This document shows positions 16,660-26,200 of a stretch of DNA of 64,000 bases, in pieces. Origin of the DNA: Salinihabitans flavidus (GTDB lineage: Bacteria; Pseudomonadota; Alphaproteobacteria; Rhodobacterales; Rhodobacteraceae); the NCBI RefSeq assembly GCF_900110425.1, contig NZ_FODS01000006.1, forward strand, positions 1 through 64,000, given 5' to 3'. How positions within the stretch are numbered: the stretch's first letter is position 1; every line of letters begins with the position of its first letter. A model generated the notes under the pieces. The model worked only from the letters and a program-made list of their open reading frames with translations. It did no database searches and was not told the DNA's origin. The position numbers and the translations under genes are program-made.

Positions 16660-19600
16660 GCGCCCGCCTCCAGCCCGGCGAGGATGGAGTTGCGCCGCGT
16701 TTGCCACAGCCCGGCAGCATGGAGCGCGGCGAACTTGCCCCGCATCGCGGCCAGCGCCTCGGGATTGTTCTCTTCGAGAAAGGCGGTGATCTGCGGATCG
16801 CCGAGCGTGGCGTCGTGATAGGCGTCGAAGAGATGCGGCGGCACCGCCTCGGCGAGATGTGCGAAGGCGGCCATGTGGTCGAGCGTGGCGGCAATCTCCG
16901 CGCCGCCGCGAAAGCCGTGGCGCATCATGCCGCGCAGCCAGCCGGGATTGGTGGCGCGGGCGTGAACCACGCGGGCGATCTCTTCGGTCAGGGTGCGGGC
17001 GCGGGGCGTGTCGGGGTTGGTGTTGTCGATATGATAGAGCGCGGCCTTACCCCCGGTGATCCGTTGCGCGGCGGCGAACCCGGCCTCATGCGCGGCATAG
17101 TCGGCGGCCAGCAGCAGATCGGTTTCGGCCAGATCCTGAAGATGCACGAAGCCGTCGGCGCGGGCCACGCGTTCGGCAATGCCTGCGCGGTCGCGCATGG
17201 GCGTGTCGGTGTCGAGTGCCCACGCGCTGGCCGAAAGCCACGCCTCACCGGCATGGGCGCGGGCCTCCTCGGTGTAGGTCTCGATGTCGTGCCCCATGCC
17301 GAGGCCATAGCTGCCGGGCGCGGGGCCATAGACGCGCGGGGCGCTGGCATGGCCGGCAAAGGGGTTCCAGTCGGGGGACTCATCGCGTTCCGACAAGGCG
17401 CGCACCGCTTGCGAGAACAGCGCCGAGAGGCTGGGAAACACGTCGCGGAACAGGCCCGACACGCGCAGCGTCACGTCGAGGCGGGGACGCTCCAGCAGGG
17501 CGATGGGCAGGATTTCCACGCCGCTGACCCGTTCGGAGCCCTCGTCCCAGACGGGCTTGGCGCCGAGCAGGTGCAGGGCCATGGCAAACTCCTCGCCCGC
17601 CGTGCGCATGGTGGCCGATCCCCAGAGATCGACAACAAGATTCCTTGGGTAATCGCCATCCTCTTGCAGGTGGCGGCGCACCAGTTCCTCTGCCAGTTTC
17701 ACGCCCTGCGCATAGGCGGCGCGCGTGGGCACGGAGCGCGGATCGGTGGTGTAGAGGTTGCGCCCGGTCGGCAGCACGTCCGACCGCCCCCGGTAAGGAG
17801 AGCCGGAGGGACCGGCGGGGATGCGCCTGCCCGCCAGCGCATCGAGAAGGGCCGCGCGTTCGGCCCTGGCGGAGGGGCCGGCGTCGAAACTGCCCTGTTC
17901 GGCGGGGGCGCGGCCATAGATATGCAGCCCGTCGCCGAACTGGCTTTCTTTGATGTCGCACACGAAGGTGTCGATGCGGGTGATCGCCTCTGCCAGAGAG
18001 GTGGCGGCGTCGAGGCCAAGCTCGTCCCCGAGGCCAAGCGTCTGCGCCTCTTCGCGGATGCCCGATTGCAGCCGGTCGCGGCGTTTGGGGTCCAGCCCGT
18101 CGGCATTGGAGAACTCGTCCAGCAGGCTTTCGAGCCGGGCGAACCGTTCGGGCGTGGCCGAGGGTTTGAGCGGTGGCGGGACATGGCCGAGCGTCAGCGC
18201 GCCGATGCGGCGCTTCGCCTGCGCGGCCTCGCCGGGGTCGTTGACGATGAAGGGGTAGATCACCGGCAGCCCGGCAATGAGCGCCTCGGGCCAGCATTCC
18301 GCCGAGAGCGCGACGGATTTGCCCGGCAGCCATTCCAGCGTGCCATGCGCCCCGATGTGGATGAGCGCGTGGATGGCCTCTGCCTGCCGCAGCCACAGGT
18401 AGAAGGCAACATAGGCATGGCGCGGGGTGCGCGACAGGTCGTGATAATCGCCCTCGCGCGTGGCGGGCGTGCCGCGTTCGGGTTGCAGCGCGACAAGCGT
18501 CGCGCCGCGCCGGGTGGCGGCAAAGTGAAAGGCGCCGCCGTGGGCGGCGGGGTCATCCTCCGGCGCGCCCCATGTTTCGGCCAACTGGTCCCGCAGCGAT
18601 TGCGGCAGCGTGGCGAGGGCGAATTTGTAGGCGTCGAGGGGCCACGTCAGACGCTCCGCCGCCAGCGCCGTCTCAAGCGGGGTGCCGCGCTCGGCGCTGT
18701 GGCCCGCCGCGCGCAGATCGTCGAGGATCGCCTCGGCGCTGGCCAGCGCGTCGAGGCCGACCGCATGGGCCATGTTCCAGCCCTTGCCGGGATAGGTGGA
18801 CAGGATCAGCGCCGCGCGCTTTTGCGCGGGCGGCGTGGCGGCGAGGCGCAGCCAGCCCTCCACCCGGTCGGCGATGGCGGTGATGCGATCCGGTTCGGCC
18901 CGGTGGGCGAAGCGGGCATATTCCAGCGCGGCATCCTTCTTGCCCGGTTCCTTGAACGAGGTGACGCCCGCGAAAAGCCGCCCGTCCACTTCCGGCAGGA
19001 CGACATGCATCGCCAGATCGGCGGGGGAGAGGCCGCGTTCCGCCTCGGCCCAGGCCTTGCGGCGCGAGGTGGCGAGCGCGACCTGAAAGACCGGCGCGCC
19101 GGTGGCGTCGAGCGGCGAGGCCCCATCCGCGCCCTTGCCGGAGAAGGCGGTGGCGTTGATGATGGCCGCCGGCTTCAGATCGCGCAGCGTGCCGGCGATC
19201 CATTCGGCGGCGTCGGGTTGCTTCAGCGAGGGGGAAAACAGCCCGATCACGTCATGGCCACGGGCGCGGAATTCGGTGAACAGCGCCTCGATCGGGTCGG
19301 TGTCGGCGGCGCTGATATACGCGCGATAGAGGCTGACGGCGATCAGCGGGCGCGACGGATCGCGGATTTGCGCGGGATCGCAGACGCCGGTTTCCGGGGT
19401 CCATGCGCCATGCGCCGGAAGCGCCTTGGAGCCGGGAACGGGCCGGGCATAGAGCCCCGCCGCCAGCGCCAGTTGCGCCAGCGCCGCCTGCGCCGCGATG
19501 GTGCCGCCGGTGTCGCACAGGTGGCCCAGCCGGTGCAGGGTGGAGGCGGGCAGGGTCGAGACAGCATCGAGACGCGGATCGGGGCGGCTATCGGCGGGCA

Positions 19601-19940
19601 GCACCGCCAGTGCGATGCCCCGCTCGCGCGCCAGCGCCTCCACCTGCTGAATGCCATAGGCCCAGTAGGACACGCCGCCGATCAGCCGGATCAGGATCGC
19701 CTTCGCGCCGCAAAGCGTCTGCTCGATATAGGTATCGACCGAGAGCGGATGCTTCAGCGCCGCCAGATTGGCCAGCCGAAGCGAGGGCAGATCGCCCGCC
19801 GCCCGGTGCCAGCCCGCCGCGAAGGCGCCAAGGTCGCTGTCGGAGAAGGACAGCACCACCAGATCGGCCGGGGACTGGCCCAGGTCGGTGGGGGTTTCGG
19901 TCTCTTCAAGGCCGTGGCTTTCGCGAAAGACGACATGCAT
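16656..19940 (-). CDS. cobN: Cobaltochelatase subunit CobN
   Basis: A 1094-residue protein, the large porphyrin-binding subunit of the ATP-dependent aerobic cobaltochelatase (CobNST), which inserts cobalt into hydrogenobyrinic acid a,c-diamide. Hallmarks include [19 protein letters not shown] near 530 and [19 protein letters not shown] in the C-terminal third, as in the CobN/BchH family. Length is close to CobN and shorter than BchH. CobS and CobT are not in this window. cobW precedes it by 6 nt and cobG overlaps it by 4 nt. Confidence 0.96.
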   Translation of the reverse strand: MHVVFRESHGLEETETPTDLGQSPADLVVLSFSDSDLGAFAAGWHRAAGDLPSLRLANLAALKHPLSVDTYIEQTLCGAKAILIRLIGGVSYWAYGIQQVEALARERGIALAVLPADSRPDPRLDAVSTLPASTLHRLGHLCDTGGTIAAQAALAQLALAAGLYARPVPGSKALPAHGAWTPETGVCDPAQIRDPSRPLIAVSLYRAYISAADTDPIEALFTEFRARGHDVIGLFSPSLKQPDAAEWIAGTLRDLKPAAIINATAFSGKGADGASPLDATGAPVFQVALATSRRKAWAEAERGLSPADLAMHVVLPEVDGRLFAGVTSFKEPGKKDAALEYARFAHRAEPDRITAIADRVEGWLRLAATPPAQKRAALILSTYPGKGWNMAHAVGLDALASAEAILDDLRAAGHSAERGTPLETALAAERLTWPLDAYKFALATLPQSLRDQLAETWGAPEDDPAAHGGAFHFAATRRGATLVALQPERGTPATREGDYHDLSRTPRHAYVAFYLWLRQAEAIHALIHIGAHGTLEWLPGKSVALSAECWPEALIAGLPVIYPFIVNDPGEAAQAKRRIGALTLGHVPPPLKPSATPERFARLESLLDEFSNADGLDPKRRDRLQSGIREEAQTLGLGDELGLDAATSLAEAITRIDTFVCDIKESQFGDGLHIYGRAPAEQGSFDAGPSARAERAALLDALAGRRIPAGPSGSPYRGRSDVLPTGRNLYTTDPRSVPTRAAYAQGVKLAEELVRRHLQEDGDYPRNLVVDLWGSATMRTAGEEFAMALHLLGAKPVWDEGSERVSGVEILPIALLERPRLDVTLRVSGLFRDVFPSLSALFSQAVRALSERDESPDWNPFAGHASAPRVYGPAPGSYGLGMGHDIETYTEEARAHAGEAWLSASAWALDTDTPMRDRAGIAERVARADGFVHLQDLAETDLLLAADYAAHEAGFAAAQRITGGKAALYHIDNTNPDTPRARTLTEEIARVVHARATNPGWLRGMMRHGFRGGAEIAATLDHMAAFAHLAEAVPPHLFDAYHDATLGDPQITAFLEENNPEALAAMRGKFAALHAAGLWQTRRNSILAGLEAGA

Positions 19941-19946
19941 GGGCGA

Positions 19947-20984
19947 TCACTCTAGCAGAGCGGCGCGGATCGCATCCACATTTACGTCATCGTGTTCGGC
20001 AATCACGACCATCCGGCCCCGGCGCGGCTCCTCCGGGGTCCAGGGGCGGTCGTATTGGTGGCGCACGCGGGCGCCCACGGCCTGCACCAGAAGGCGCATC
20101 GGCTTGCCCGCCACGGCGGCATAGCCCTTCACGCGCAGGATGTTCTGCGTCCGGGCCAGCGTCTCGATCCGTGCGGCGAGCGCCTGCGGGTCGGCCTGTT
20201 CGGGCAGGTCGATCACCACGCTTTCGAAATCGTCGTGTTCGTGGTCGTCGGCCCCGTCGTGATGCGAGGGGCGATTGTCGATGTCATCCTCTGCCGCAGC
20301 GTTCAGGCCAAGGATGATGCGCGGATCGACATGACCCTCTGCCACCTCGACGACGGGCAGCGGGCGGTGGGCCTCTGTCGCGATGATGTCGCGGGCCTTC
20401 TTCACGCCCTCGGGGCCGGCGAGATCGGGTTTTGTCAGCAGCACGATGTCGGCGCAGGAAATCTGATCCTCGAACACCTCCGACAGCGGGGTTTCGTGAT
20501 CGAGCGAGTCGTCGGCGGCGCGCTGCGCGTCCACCGCGGCCACATTGGGGGCGAAGCGACCATCGGCGACAGCCTCGGCGTCGGCCAGCGCGATCACCCC
20601 GTCCACGGTGATCCGCGAGCGGATGCCGGGCCAGTCGAACGCCTTGAGAAGCGGTTTCGGCAGGGCCAGCCCGGAGGTTTCGATCAGGATGTGGTCGGGC
20701 CGGGGATCGAGCGCCATCAGCGCCTCGATCGTGGGGATGAAATCGTCGGCCACGGTGCAGCAGATGCAGCCGTTCGACAGCTCCAGTATGTTCTCGGCCG
20801 GGCAGTCGGGGATTGCGCAACTCTTGAGGATTTCGCCATCGACGCCGACATCGCCGAATTCATTGACCAGCACGGCCAGACGCTTGCCCTGCGGGTTCTG
20901 CATGAGCTGACGGATCAGCGTGGTCTTGCCGGAGCCGAGAAAGCCGGTGATCACGGTAACGGGCAGTTTGGACAGGTCAGTCAT
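19947..20984 (-). CDS. cobW: CobW, GTPase metallochaperone
   Basis: A 345-residue G3E-family GTPase. Walker A is GFLGSGKTT at residues 14-22. The metal site CICC sits at 73-76. A His/Asp-rich stretch near 236-250 and the C-terminal CobW domain (VKGYAAVAGKPMRLLVQAVG) follow. CobW is thought to deliver cobalt to CobN in aerobic B12 producers, which fits its place directly before cobN. It overlaps the DUF1636 gene by 8 nt. Confidence 0.95.
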   Translation of the reverse strand: MTDLSKLPVTVITGFLGSGKTTLIRQLMQNPQGKRLAVLVNEFGDVGVDGEILKSCAIPDCPAENILELSNGCICCTVADDFIPTIEALMALDPRPDHILIETSGLALPKPLLKAFDWPGIRSRITVDGVIALADAEAVADGRFAPNVAAVDAQRAADDSLDHETPLSEVFEDQISCADIVLLTKPDLAGPEGVKKARDIIATEAHRPLPVVEVAEGHVDPRIILGLNAAAEDDIDNRPSHHDGADDHEHDDFESVVIDLPEQADPQALAARIETLARTQNILRVKGYAAVAGKPMRLLVQAVGARVRHQYDRPWTPEEPRRGRMVVIAEHDDVNVDAIRAALLE

Positions 20985-21372
20985 TGGGGGTCTCCAGCGG
21001 CGGGATGCGCGCGATACAGTTCTTGCGGAAATGGGTGGAGCGTTCGCGCCAGGGCACGAGGCCGGTGTCGGTGGCGGCGTATTTCACCGCGCCGTCATGG
21101 ACCAGCGCGGCATCCTCCGCGCCGGTGAAATTGCCATAGACATAGGTCCAGCGAGCCGCGCCGCCGCGCAGCACCAAAGAGCAGCCCTGATCGCAGTTCG
21201 ACAGGCATTCCACCGGGCGCAGCGTGACGTTGTCCGGCCAATCGAGCGCTCCGAGCGCGTCGTGCAGGCGCGCGCCGGGGCGGGGGCCTTCGGCATCGGT
21301 CGGCTGCCCGGCACGGCAGGTCACGCAGACCAGAAGCTCCACCGGGGCGGGCGTGGTGGTGTCCCTCGCCAT
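20977..21372 (-). CDS. DUF1636 Cys-rich protein, first gene of the riboswitch-controlled cob operon
   Basis: A 131-residue protein with VCVTCRAG near residue 18, and CLSNCDQGCSLVL near 60, a thioredoxin-like ferredoxin arrangement of the DUF1636 family. These are predicted metal-binding proteins of unknown function, often found beside cobW and cobN. The ATG at 21372 has GAAAGGATTG before it, and the open frame to 21456 is a riboswitch-leader shadow. As first gene after the B12 riboswitch, a role in cobalt handling is likely. Confidence 0.85.
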   Translation of the reverse strand: MARDTTTPAPVELLVCVTCRAGQPTDAEGPRPGARLHDALGALDWPDNVTLRPVECLSNCDQGCSLVLRGGAARWTYVYGNFTGAEDAALVHDGAVKYAATDTGLVPWRERSTHFRKNCIARIPPLETPND

Positions 21373-21465
21373 CAAACAATCCTTTCTCGGGCGGGGGATA
21401 GGGCGGGGGCGTGGCCTATTTCGCTCCCGACACCGGAACACCCCGTCCGGTTTCACGTCTCATGC
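21373..21465 (-). other. Leader between riboswitch and DUF1636 gene
   Basis: About 93 bases. On the minus strand ACCGGA and TCCGGT can pair as a small hairpin just after the aptamer, and the ribosome-binding site GAAAGGATTG lies at its 3' end. No T-run is visible, so control is more likely at translation than by termination. Confidence 0.4.
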
Positions 21466-21653
21466 GCTGGCAGGTCTCCCGGCTTGCGGATGTCAGGGGG
21501 AAACCCTGGCGGTGGCCCTGCCTTCCCGGGGCGATCCCAGTGGCGTCGGGCGACCTCTCCGGTCACGGTCGCGGGGGCGGCTGCGCTTCGGGTCTGGTTG
21601 CAAACCCTTATCGCATTCCCTTTTCACCTGCTTTAGAACAGGCACCAGCATGG
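21466..21653 (-). promoter_or_regulatory. Cobalamin riboswitch
   Basis: On the minus strand the order of conserved blocks is GGTGCC, AGGTGAAAAGGGAATGCG, CCGCCCCCGCGACCGTGA, GCCACTGG, CGGGAAGGC and finally AAGCCGGGAGACCTGCC (the B12 box). This is the full class of cobalamin aptamer. It precedes the DUF1636-cobW-cobN operon, so high adenosylcobalamin should turn these genes down. The cobO gene on the other strand has no aptamer of its own. Confidence 0.95.
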
Positions 21654-21705
21654 TTTCGAATGCGCGTCCCGCGCCGCTTTGTCAAGCACCGAAAGAGGAG
21701 AGGAC

Positions 21706-22314
21706 ATGACCGACCAGAACGCGGCCCACAAGGCGAAGATGGAGAAGATCAAGGCCGCGCGCGACCGGATGATGGCCGGCAAGACCGGCGAGAAAGGGTT
21801 GATCATCGTGCATACCGGCACCGGCAAGGGCAAAAGCTCTTCGGGGTTCGGGATGATCATGCGCGCCATCGCCCATGACATGCCCTGCGCGGTGGTGCAG
21901 TTCATCAAGGGCGCCATGGCCACCGGAGAGCGCGATTTTCTGGAAACGCATTTCCCCGAAGCCTGCCGGTTTGTCGTTTCGGGAGAGGGGTTTACGTGGG
22001 AAACGCAGGACCGCGAGCGCGACATCGCCAAAGCTGAGGCCGGGTGGGAGACCGCCAAGGAGATGATCCGCGACCCGCGCAACCGCTTTGTCCTGCTCGA
22101 CGAGATCAATATCGCGCTGCGCAATGATTACCTTGATATCGACGAGGTCGTGCGCTTTCTGCTGGAGGAGAAACCCGAGATGACGCATGTCTGCCTGACC
22201 GGGCGCAATGCCAAGCCCGAGTTGATCGAAGCGGCGGATCTGGTGACGGAGATGACGCTCATCAAGCATCCGTTCCGCGACGGGATCAAGGCGCAGGCCG
22301 GGGTGGAATTCTGA
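21706..22314 (+). CDS. cobO: Cob(I)yrinic acid a,c-diamide adenosyltransferase CobO
   Basis: A 202-residue enzyme that adds the adenosyl group to cobalt(I) corrinoids using ATP. The P-loop HTGTGKGKSS is at residues 36-45, and LLDEINIALRNDYLD and VCLTGRNAKPELIE are the BtuR/CobO signature. GAGGAGAGG precedes the ATG at 21706. It is transcribed divergently from the cob operon and followed after 42 nt by cobQ. Confidence 0.95.
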   Translation: MTDQNAAHKAKMEKIKAARDRMMAGKTGEKGLIIVHTGTGKGKSSSGFGMIMRAIAHDMPCAVVQFIKGAMATGERDFLETHFPEACRFVVSGEGFTWETQDRERDIAKAEAGWETAKEMIRDPRNRFVLLDEINIALRNDYLDIDEVVRFLLEEKPEMTHVCLTGRNAKPELIEAADLVTEMTLIKHPFRDGIKAQAGVEF

Positions 22315-22356
22315 AGCGGCTGGCGGGATTTCTGCCACGAAAACAAGGAGGTGCGC

Positions 22357-23802
22357 ATGGGCAAGGCGGTGATGATCCAGGGGACCGGCTCCAACGTGGG
22401 CAAATCCCTGCTGGTGGCGGGGCTGTGCCGGGCGGCGCGGCGGCGGGGGCTGTCGGTGGCCCCCTTCAAGCCGCAGAACATGTCCAACAATGCCGCCGTC
22501 ACCGCCGATGGCGGCGAGATCGGGCGCGCGCAGGCGTTGCAGGCGCTGGCCTGCGGGCTGGCGCCGGTGGTGGACATGAACCCCGTGCTGCTCAAGCCTG
22601 AGACGGATGTGGGCGCTCAGGTGGTGGTGCGGGGCCAGCGGCTGACGACGGCGAAGGCGCGCGAATATGGCGCACTGAAGCCACAACTGATGGCGGCGGT
22701 GCAGGAGAGTTTCGCGCGGCTTCGGGCGGCGCACGATCTGGTGATCGTGGAGGGCGCGGGCAGTCCGGCGGAGGTCAATCTGCGCAGGAATGACCTTGCA
22801 AACATGGGGTTTGCGCGGGCGGCGGATGTGCCGGTTGTGCTGGCCGGGGACATCGACCGGGGCGGGGTGATCGCGCAGATCGTGGGCACGCAGGCGGTGA
22901 TCGACCCCGAGGATGCCGCGATGGTGGCCGGGTTCGTGATCAACCGGTTTCGCGGCGACGTGAGCCTTTTCGACGATGGCTATGCTCTGATCGAGGCGCG
23001 GACGGGCTGGCGGGGCTTCGGGGTTCTGCCGCATTTCGCGCAGGCGTGGAAACTGCCGGCGGAGGATGCGCTCGACCTTGGCGGGCCGGCGCGCGGGGCG
23101 GGGCTCAAGGTGGTCTGCCTTGGCCTGTCGCGGATCGCCAATTTCGACGATCTCGACCCGCTGGCGCAGGAGCCGGGGGTGGCGCTGACGATGCTGCACG
23201 CCGGGCAGGCGCTGCCGGGCGACACCGATCTGGTGATCGTGCCGGGGAGCAAATCCACGCGCGGCGATCTGGCGTTCCTGCGGGCGCAGGGCTGGGACAT
23301 CGACCTTGCCGCGCATCTGAGCCGCGGGGGGTGCGTACTTGGAATATGTGGTGGATTCCAGATGCTTGGACAGGTGATCCGCGATCCCGACGGGATCGAG
23401 GGCGAGGCCGGGGAGATGCCGGGGCTGGGGCTTCTGGACGTGGAAACGCAGATGCTGCCGGACAAGCGGCTGAGCGAGGTCGGGGCCGTTCACGCGGCCA
23501 CCGGGGCGGCGTTCCGGGGTTATGAAATCCACATCGGCCGGACCACCGGACCCGATTGCGCGCGCCCCTTTGCGCATGTGGAGGGGCGCCCCGAGGGCGC
23601 GGTGCGTGGCGACGTGCGGGTGGCGGGCAGCTACCTGCACGGCATGTTCCGCGACGACGGGTTTCGCGCGGCCTATCTGGCGGGTTTCGGGGTGGCCTCG
23701 ACCGGCGGGTATGATGCCGGGATCGAGGCGGTGCTGGACGCGCTGGCCGAGCACATGGAGGCGCATCTGGACGTGGCTGGAATGCTCGCGGTGGCGCGGT
23801 GA
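22357..23802 (+). CDS. cobQ: Cobyric acid synthase CobQ
   Basis: A 481-residue amidotransferase that amidates side chains b, d, e and g of adenosylcobyrinic acid a,c-diamide. The N-terminal ATPase loop is [19 protein letters not shown], with [15 protein letters not shown] following. The C-terminal glutaminase has its nucleophile Cys in [17 protein letters not shown] at 22345-22350 is 6 nt before the ATG at 22357; a GTG at 22351 is an alternative but sits too close. Confidence 0.95.
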   Translation: MGKAVMIQGTGSNVGKSLLVAGLCRAARRRGLSVAPFKPQNMSNNAAVTADGGEIGRAQALQALACGLAPVVDMNPVLLKPETDVGAQVVVRGQRLTTAKAREYGALKPQLMAAVQESFARLRAAHDLVIVEGAGSPAEVNLRRNDLANMGFARAADVPVVLAGDIDRGGVIAQIVGTQAVIDPEDAAMVAGFVINRFRGDVSLFDDGYALIEARTGWRGFGVLPHFAQAWKLPAEDALDLGGPARGAGLKVVCLGLSRIANFDDLDPLAQEPGVALTMLHAGQALPGDTDLVIVPGSKSTRGDLAFLRAQGWDIDLAAHLSRGGCVLGICGGFQMLGQVIRDPDGIEGEAGEMPGLGLLDVETQMLPDKRLSEVGAVHAATGAAFRGYEIHIGRTTGPDCARPFAHVEGRPEGAVRGDVRVAGSYLHGMFRDDGFRAAYLAGFGVASTGGYDAGIEAVLDALAEHMEAHLDVAGMLAVAR

Positions 23803-23846
23803 GGGCGAATCAGGGTTAACGCGTTGAAATCGCGGAAAAACGCCTT

Positions 23847-23884
23847 TCGGTATTACGTCGGTAAAACGTCGGTATTACGTCGGT
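23847..23884 (+). repeat. 11-bp direct repeats TCGGTAWWACG
   Basis: TCGGTATTACG (23847), TCGGTAAAACG (23858) and TCGGTATTACG (23869), then TCGGT at 23880. Three head-to-tail 11-bp units match one helical turn. The block lies between the 3' ends of cobQ and the PA14-like gene. Close to helical phase suggests a protein-binding array; no known site was recognised. Confidence 0.7.
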
Positions 23885-23963
23885 GCCGTTTGCCCGGTCC
23901 GGCGCCGGTACGGCCCGGTTAACGTCGCGCGCGTTGCGTTTGCGGCCTTTGGGCGCGCGGAGG

Positions 23964-24536
23964 CTACCTGTAGGCGAAGGCGCTGTTGTCCATCCACTGC
24001 GGCTCCGATCCCGCGGGGGCGGCGCGCATGTGCAGGCAGGCGGTGCCGAGCCGCTGAAAGTAGGTCGCCCTGAGAGGATACCAGCCGGGGGCAGGCACCG
24101 CGAGTTGAACCGTTTCGGTCGGCTCGCAGGCGTGGCGGCCGTCATGCGTCAGCACCGTCTGGCCGCCGATCTCCACCTCCAGCCCGTCGTTGGAGAGAAA
24201 ATCCACGTCATAGACGCCGGGCGCGTCGAATTTTACGAATCCTTCGATCCGCGCGGCGACATGGAAGGCGCGTTTCGCGGTCAGGGTGACCTCGCCCTCT
24301 TCGGTGTCCCAGTAATCCATGCCGGCCAGCGGCGTGCCCGGCTCCGCCCCGGTTTGCAGCGCGCGCTCCGCCTGCGAGAGGGATTTGACATCGGGCGGAT
24401 AGGCATAGGCCACCGACAGGCCGGGATTGAGCCCCGAGGGCTGCGGATCGGCGGGGGCCAGTTGCAGCGCACCGGCAAGGGCGCCGCCTGCGGCACAGAG
24501 GGTGAACGCGGCCAGCGCGGTCCGGACAGTGAACAT
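23964..24536 (-). CDS. Secreted PA14-like domain protein
   Basis: A 190-residue protein with a signal peptide (residues 1-22, ending GALAG) and a single PA14-type beta-sandwich region near residues 88-180: HVAARIEGFVKFDAPGVY, FLSNDGLEVEIGGQTVL and GWYPLRATYFQRLG. PA14 domains bind carbohydrate, but the ligand here is unknown. Two cysteines, near 134 and 163, could form a disulfide. It is convergent with cobQ. Confidence 0.65.
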   Translation of the reverse strand: MFTVRTALAAFTLCAAGGALAGALQLAPADPQPSGLNPGLSVAYAYPPDVKSLSQAERALQTGAEPGTPLAGMDYWDTEEGEVTLTAKRAFHVAARIEGFVKFDAPGVYDVDFLSNDGLEVEIGGQTVLTHDGRHACEPTETVQLAVPAPGWYPLRATYFQRLGTACLHMRAAPAGSEPQWMDNSAFAYR

Positions 24537-24618
24537 CTTGGAGTCTCCGAGAGGGTGGAATCAGGGGATCATGGAAACGATACGCACCGCCGCGCGAATT
24601 GGGCAAGCGCCGTCGCAT

Positions 24619-24632
24619 GTGATACAGATCAA
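24619..24632 (+). promoter_or_regulatory. Candidate FNR/FnrL box
   Basis: GTGAT-ACAG-ATCAA differs from the FNR consensus TTGAT-N4-ATCAA at one base. It lies 66 bases before the small membrane protein start (24692). Its flanking AGG resembles the site at 5016-5029. Function as an oxygen-responsive site is inference. Confidence 0.4.
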
Positions 24633-24691
24633 GGAGGGCGGATGCCCCGCATGTTAGCGGGAAACGATATTCTCAGGATTGGAGATCGGAA

Positions 24692-24877
24692 ATGCTTCGC
24701 CTTGCCTTTATCCTTCATCTGTTCATCGGGTCCACCATGGCCGGAATCGGGGTGATCGTCGCGCTGGTCATCGGGCAGGATACGCTCTGGCCCATCGTGA
24801 TCGCCGCCGCGATCGGATTTGCCGCCGCGTTTCCGGTGACTTACCTCGTGGCGCGCAAGCTTCTGTCAATGCGCTAG
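24692..24877 (+). CDS. Small two-segment membrane protein
   Basis: A 61-residue hydrophobic protein with two predicted membrane segments (residues 4-27 and 33-54) and a short basic tail. GGAGATCGG precedes the ATG. The sequence resembles short conserved hypothetical proteins of Rhodobacteraceae, sometimes labelled with unreliable names. An FNR-like box upstream and a rhodanese gene 62 nt downstream suggest a shared transcript. No function can be assigned. Confidence 0.65.
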   Translation: MLRLAFILHLFIGSTMAGIGVIVALVIGQDTLWPIVIAAAIGFAAAFPVTYLVARKLLSMR

Positions 24878-24939
24878 CGGTTGCGGGGGCCGGAGGCGGC
24901 CCTTAGGTTGAGGCCAAACAGCATGAAAGAGAGGACGCC

Positions 24940-25332
24940 ATGACCCTGACACTTGCCAAGATGCTCGATGCCGCCCATGCGGACGTGCCGCGCATTTCCG
25001 TGGCGGATGCGCGCGACAAGGTCGAGGCGGGGGCGCTTCTTCTGGATGTGCGGGACGCGCCGGAATTGCAGGCCACGGGCCGGGCGCAAGACTCGCACCA
25101 CGTCCCGCGCGGGATGCTTGAGTTTCGCGCCGATCCCGAGTCGCCCTTTGCCGATCCGATGTTTCAGAAGGACCGCCCGGTGATCCTGCACTGCGCGTCC
25201 GGCGGACGGGCCGCGCTGGCCGGCAAGGTCCTGAAGGACATGGGATATAAAGAGGTCTACAACCTCGGCGGGTTCAAGGACTGGGTCGATGGCGGTGGCC
25301 CGACGCTGGAGCCCGTGGACCGGGGGATGTAG
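24940..25332 (+). CDS. Rhodanese-like sulfurtransferase
   Basis: A 130-residue single-domain rhodanese. LLLDVRDAPELQATG is the N-terminal CH2A-like region and VILHCASGGRAALAGKVL holds the active-site cysteine loop (C-A-S-G-G-R). The active-site loop has six residues, as for sulfur rather than phosphate substrates. The physiological sulfur acceptor is unknown. It sits in a short unit with the small membrane protein before it. Confidence 0.9.
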   Translation: MTLTLAKMLDAAHADVPRISVADARDKVEAGALLLDVRDAPELQATGRAQDSHHVPRGMLEFRADPESPFADPMFQKDRPVILHCASGGRAALAGKVLKDMGYKEVYNLGGFKDWVDGGGPTLEPVDRGM

Positions 25333-25349
25333 GCGCGGCGCCCGCGCGC

Positions 25350-26108
25350 TCAGCGCTCCAGCCAGGCGCGCAGGGTGGCGATGAATTCGCGCGGTTTCTC
25401 GGCATGGAGCCAATGGCCCGCGCCGTTGATCCTGAGGAACCGCGCGCGCGGAAACAGCGCCTTGATCGCCGGGCGGTGGTCCGGCGTGACATAATCGGAC
25501 TCCGCCCCGGTGAGAAAGAGCACGGGGCCGTCATACTGCCCTTTGATCTCGGGAAAGCCGAGGATCTTCGGCATCTCGGCCTTGAGCACATCGAGGTTGA
25601 GGCGCCATTTCTTCTGCTTGAGGTCAAGCGACTGGGTGAAGAAGCTGCGCAAAGTGGGGTCGTCCACATGGGGCGCGAGCTGATCCATCGCGTCGGAGCG
25701 TTTTTCCACGGCCGACAGATCTACCGATTGCATCGCGTCGATGAAATGGCCCTGCGTGTGCCCATAGGCGACGGGGGCGATGTCGGCCACGATCAGGCGG
25801 TTGACCCGCGCGGGGCGCGTGAGGGCGAGCACCATCGCGGCCTTGCCCCCCATGGAATGGCCCAGAACGTCCCATTTGCCGCCCAGACGGTCCAGAACCT
25901 CGTCCAGATCGGCGGCCATGTCCTCATAGGATTGGGTGTCTTTCCAGGGGCTTTCGCCGTGGTTGCGCATATCCACCGCGACCACGCGCCGCCCGTCGGC
26001 CATCCGTTTGGCCACCGCCCCCCAGTTGCGGGCGGAGCCGTAAAGACCATGCACGATCAGAAGCGGTGGGTGGGCGCCGTCGCCCCCGTAGTCTATCAGG
26101 TTCAGCAT
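25350..26108 (-). CDS. Alpha/beta-hydrolase, YbfF-type esterase
   Basis: A 252-residue hydrolase. The oxyanion-hole segment is HGLYGSARNW and the nucleophile serine lies in GHSMGGKAAM near residue 87. The Asp of AVDMRNHGESP is typical of the YbfF group, and the catalytic His is in GAGHWLHAEKP near 234. YbfF-type enzymes hydrolyse short acyl esters or thioesters; the natural substrate is not known. Confidence 0.88.
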   Translation of the reverse strand: MLNLIDYGGDGAHPPLLIVHGLYGSARNWGAVAKRMADGRRVVAVDMRNHGESPWKDTQSYEDMAADLDEVLDRLGGKWDVLGHSMGGKAAMVLALTRPARVNRLIVADIAPVAYGHTQGHFIDAMQSVDLSAVEKRSDAMDQLAPHVDDPTLRSFFTQSLDLKQKKWRLNLDVLKAEMPKILGFPEIKGQYDGPVLFLTGAESDYVTPDHRPAIKALFPRARFLRINGAGHWLHAEKPREFIATLRAWLER

Positions 26109-26200
26109 GACAGCCTTCTAGCGTGACGGTCTGTTTCTTTCCAGCCCCGTTGAGCGGCGGGCCGGGTCAGCGTAAGCTCATATCGAAAAGGATCGGAACG

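Noticed and set aside
16701-19955. Open frame of 1084 codons on the plus strand opposite cobN
   Set aside because: It is the antisense shadow of cobN in GC-rich DNA: composition is Gly/Arg/Ala-rich with no domain, while cobN is a clear full-length gene.
21654-21705. Second riboswitch in front of cobO
   Set aside because: Only about 50 bases separate the aptamer and cobO, and the conserved blocks are in the minus-strand order only.
21682-23766. Open frame of 694 codons on the minus strand opposite cobO and cobQ
   Set aside because: His/Arg/Pro-rich shadow that crosses two well-defined genes and has no recognisable domain.
24642-24755. Small frame MPRMLAGNDILRIGDRKCFA with AAGGAGGG before it
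   Set aside because: It overlaps the 61-residue membrane protein in another frame and has no features; the ribosome-binding site alone is not enough.
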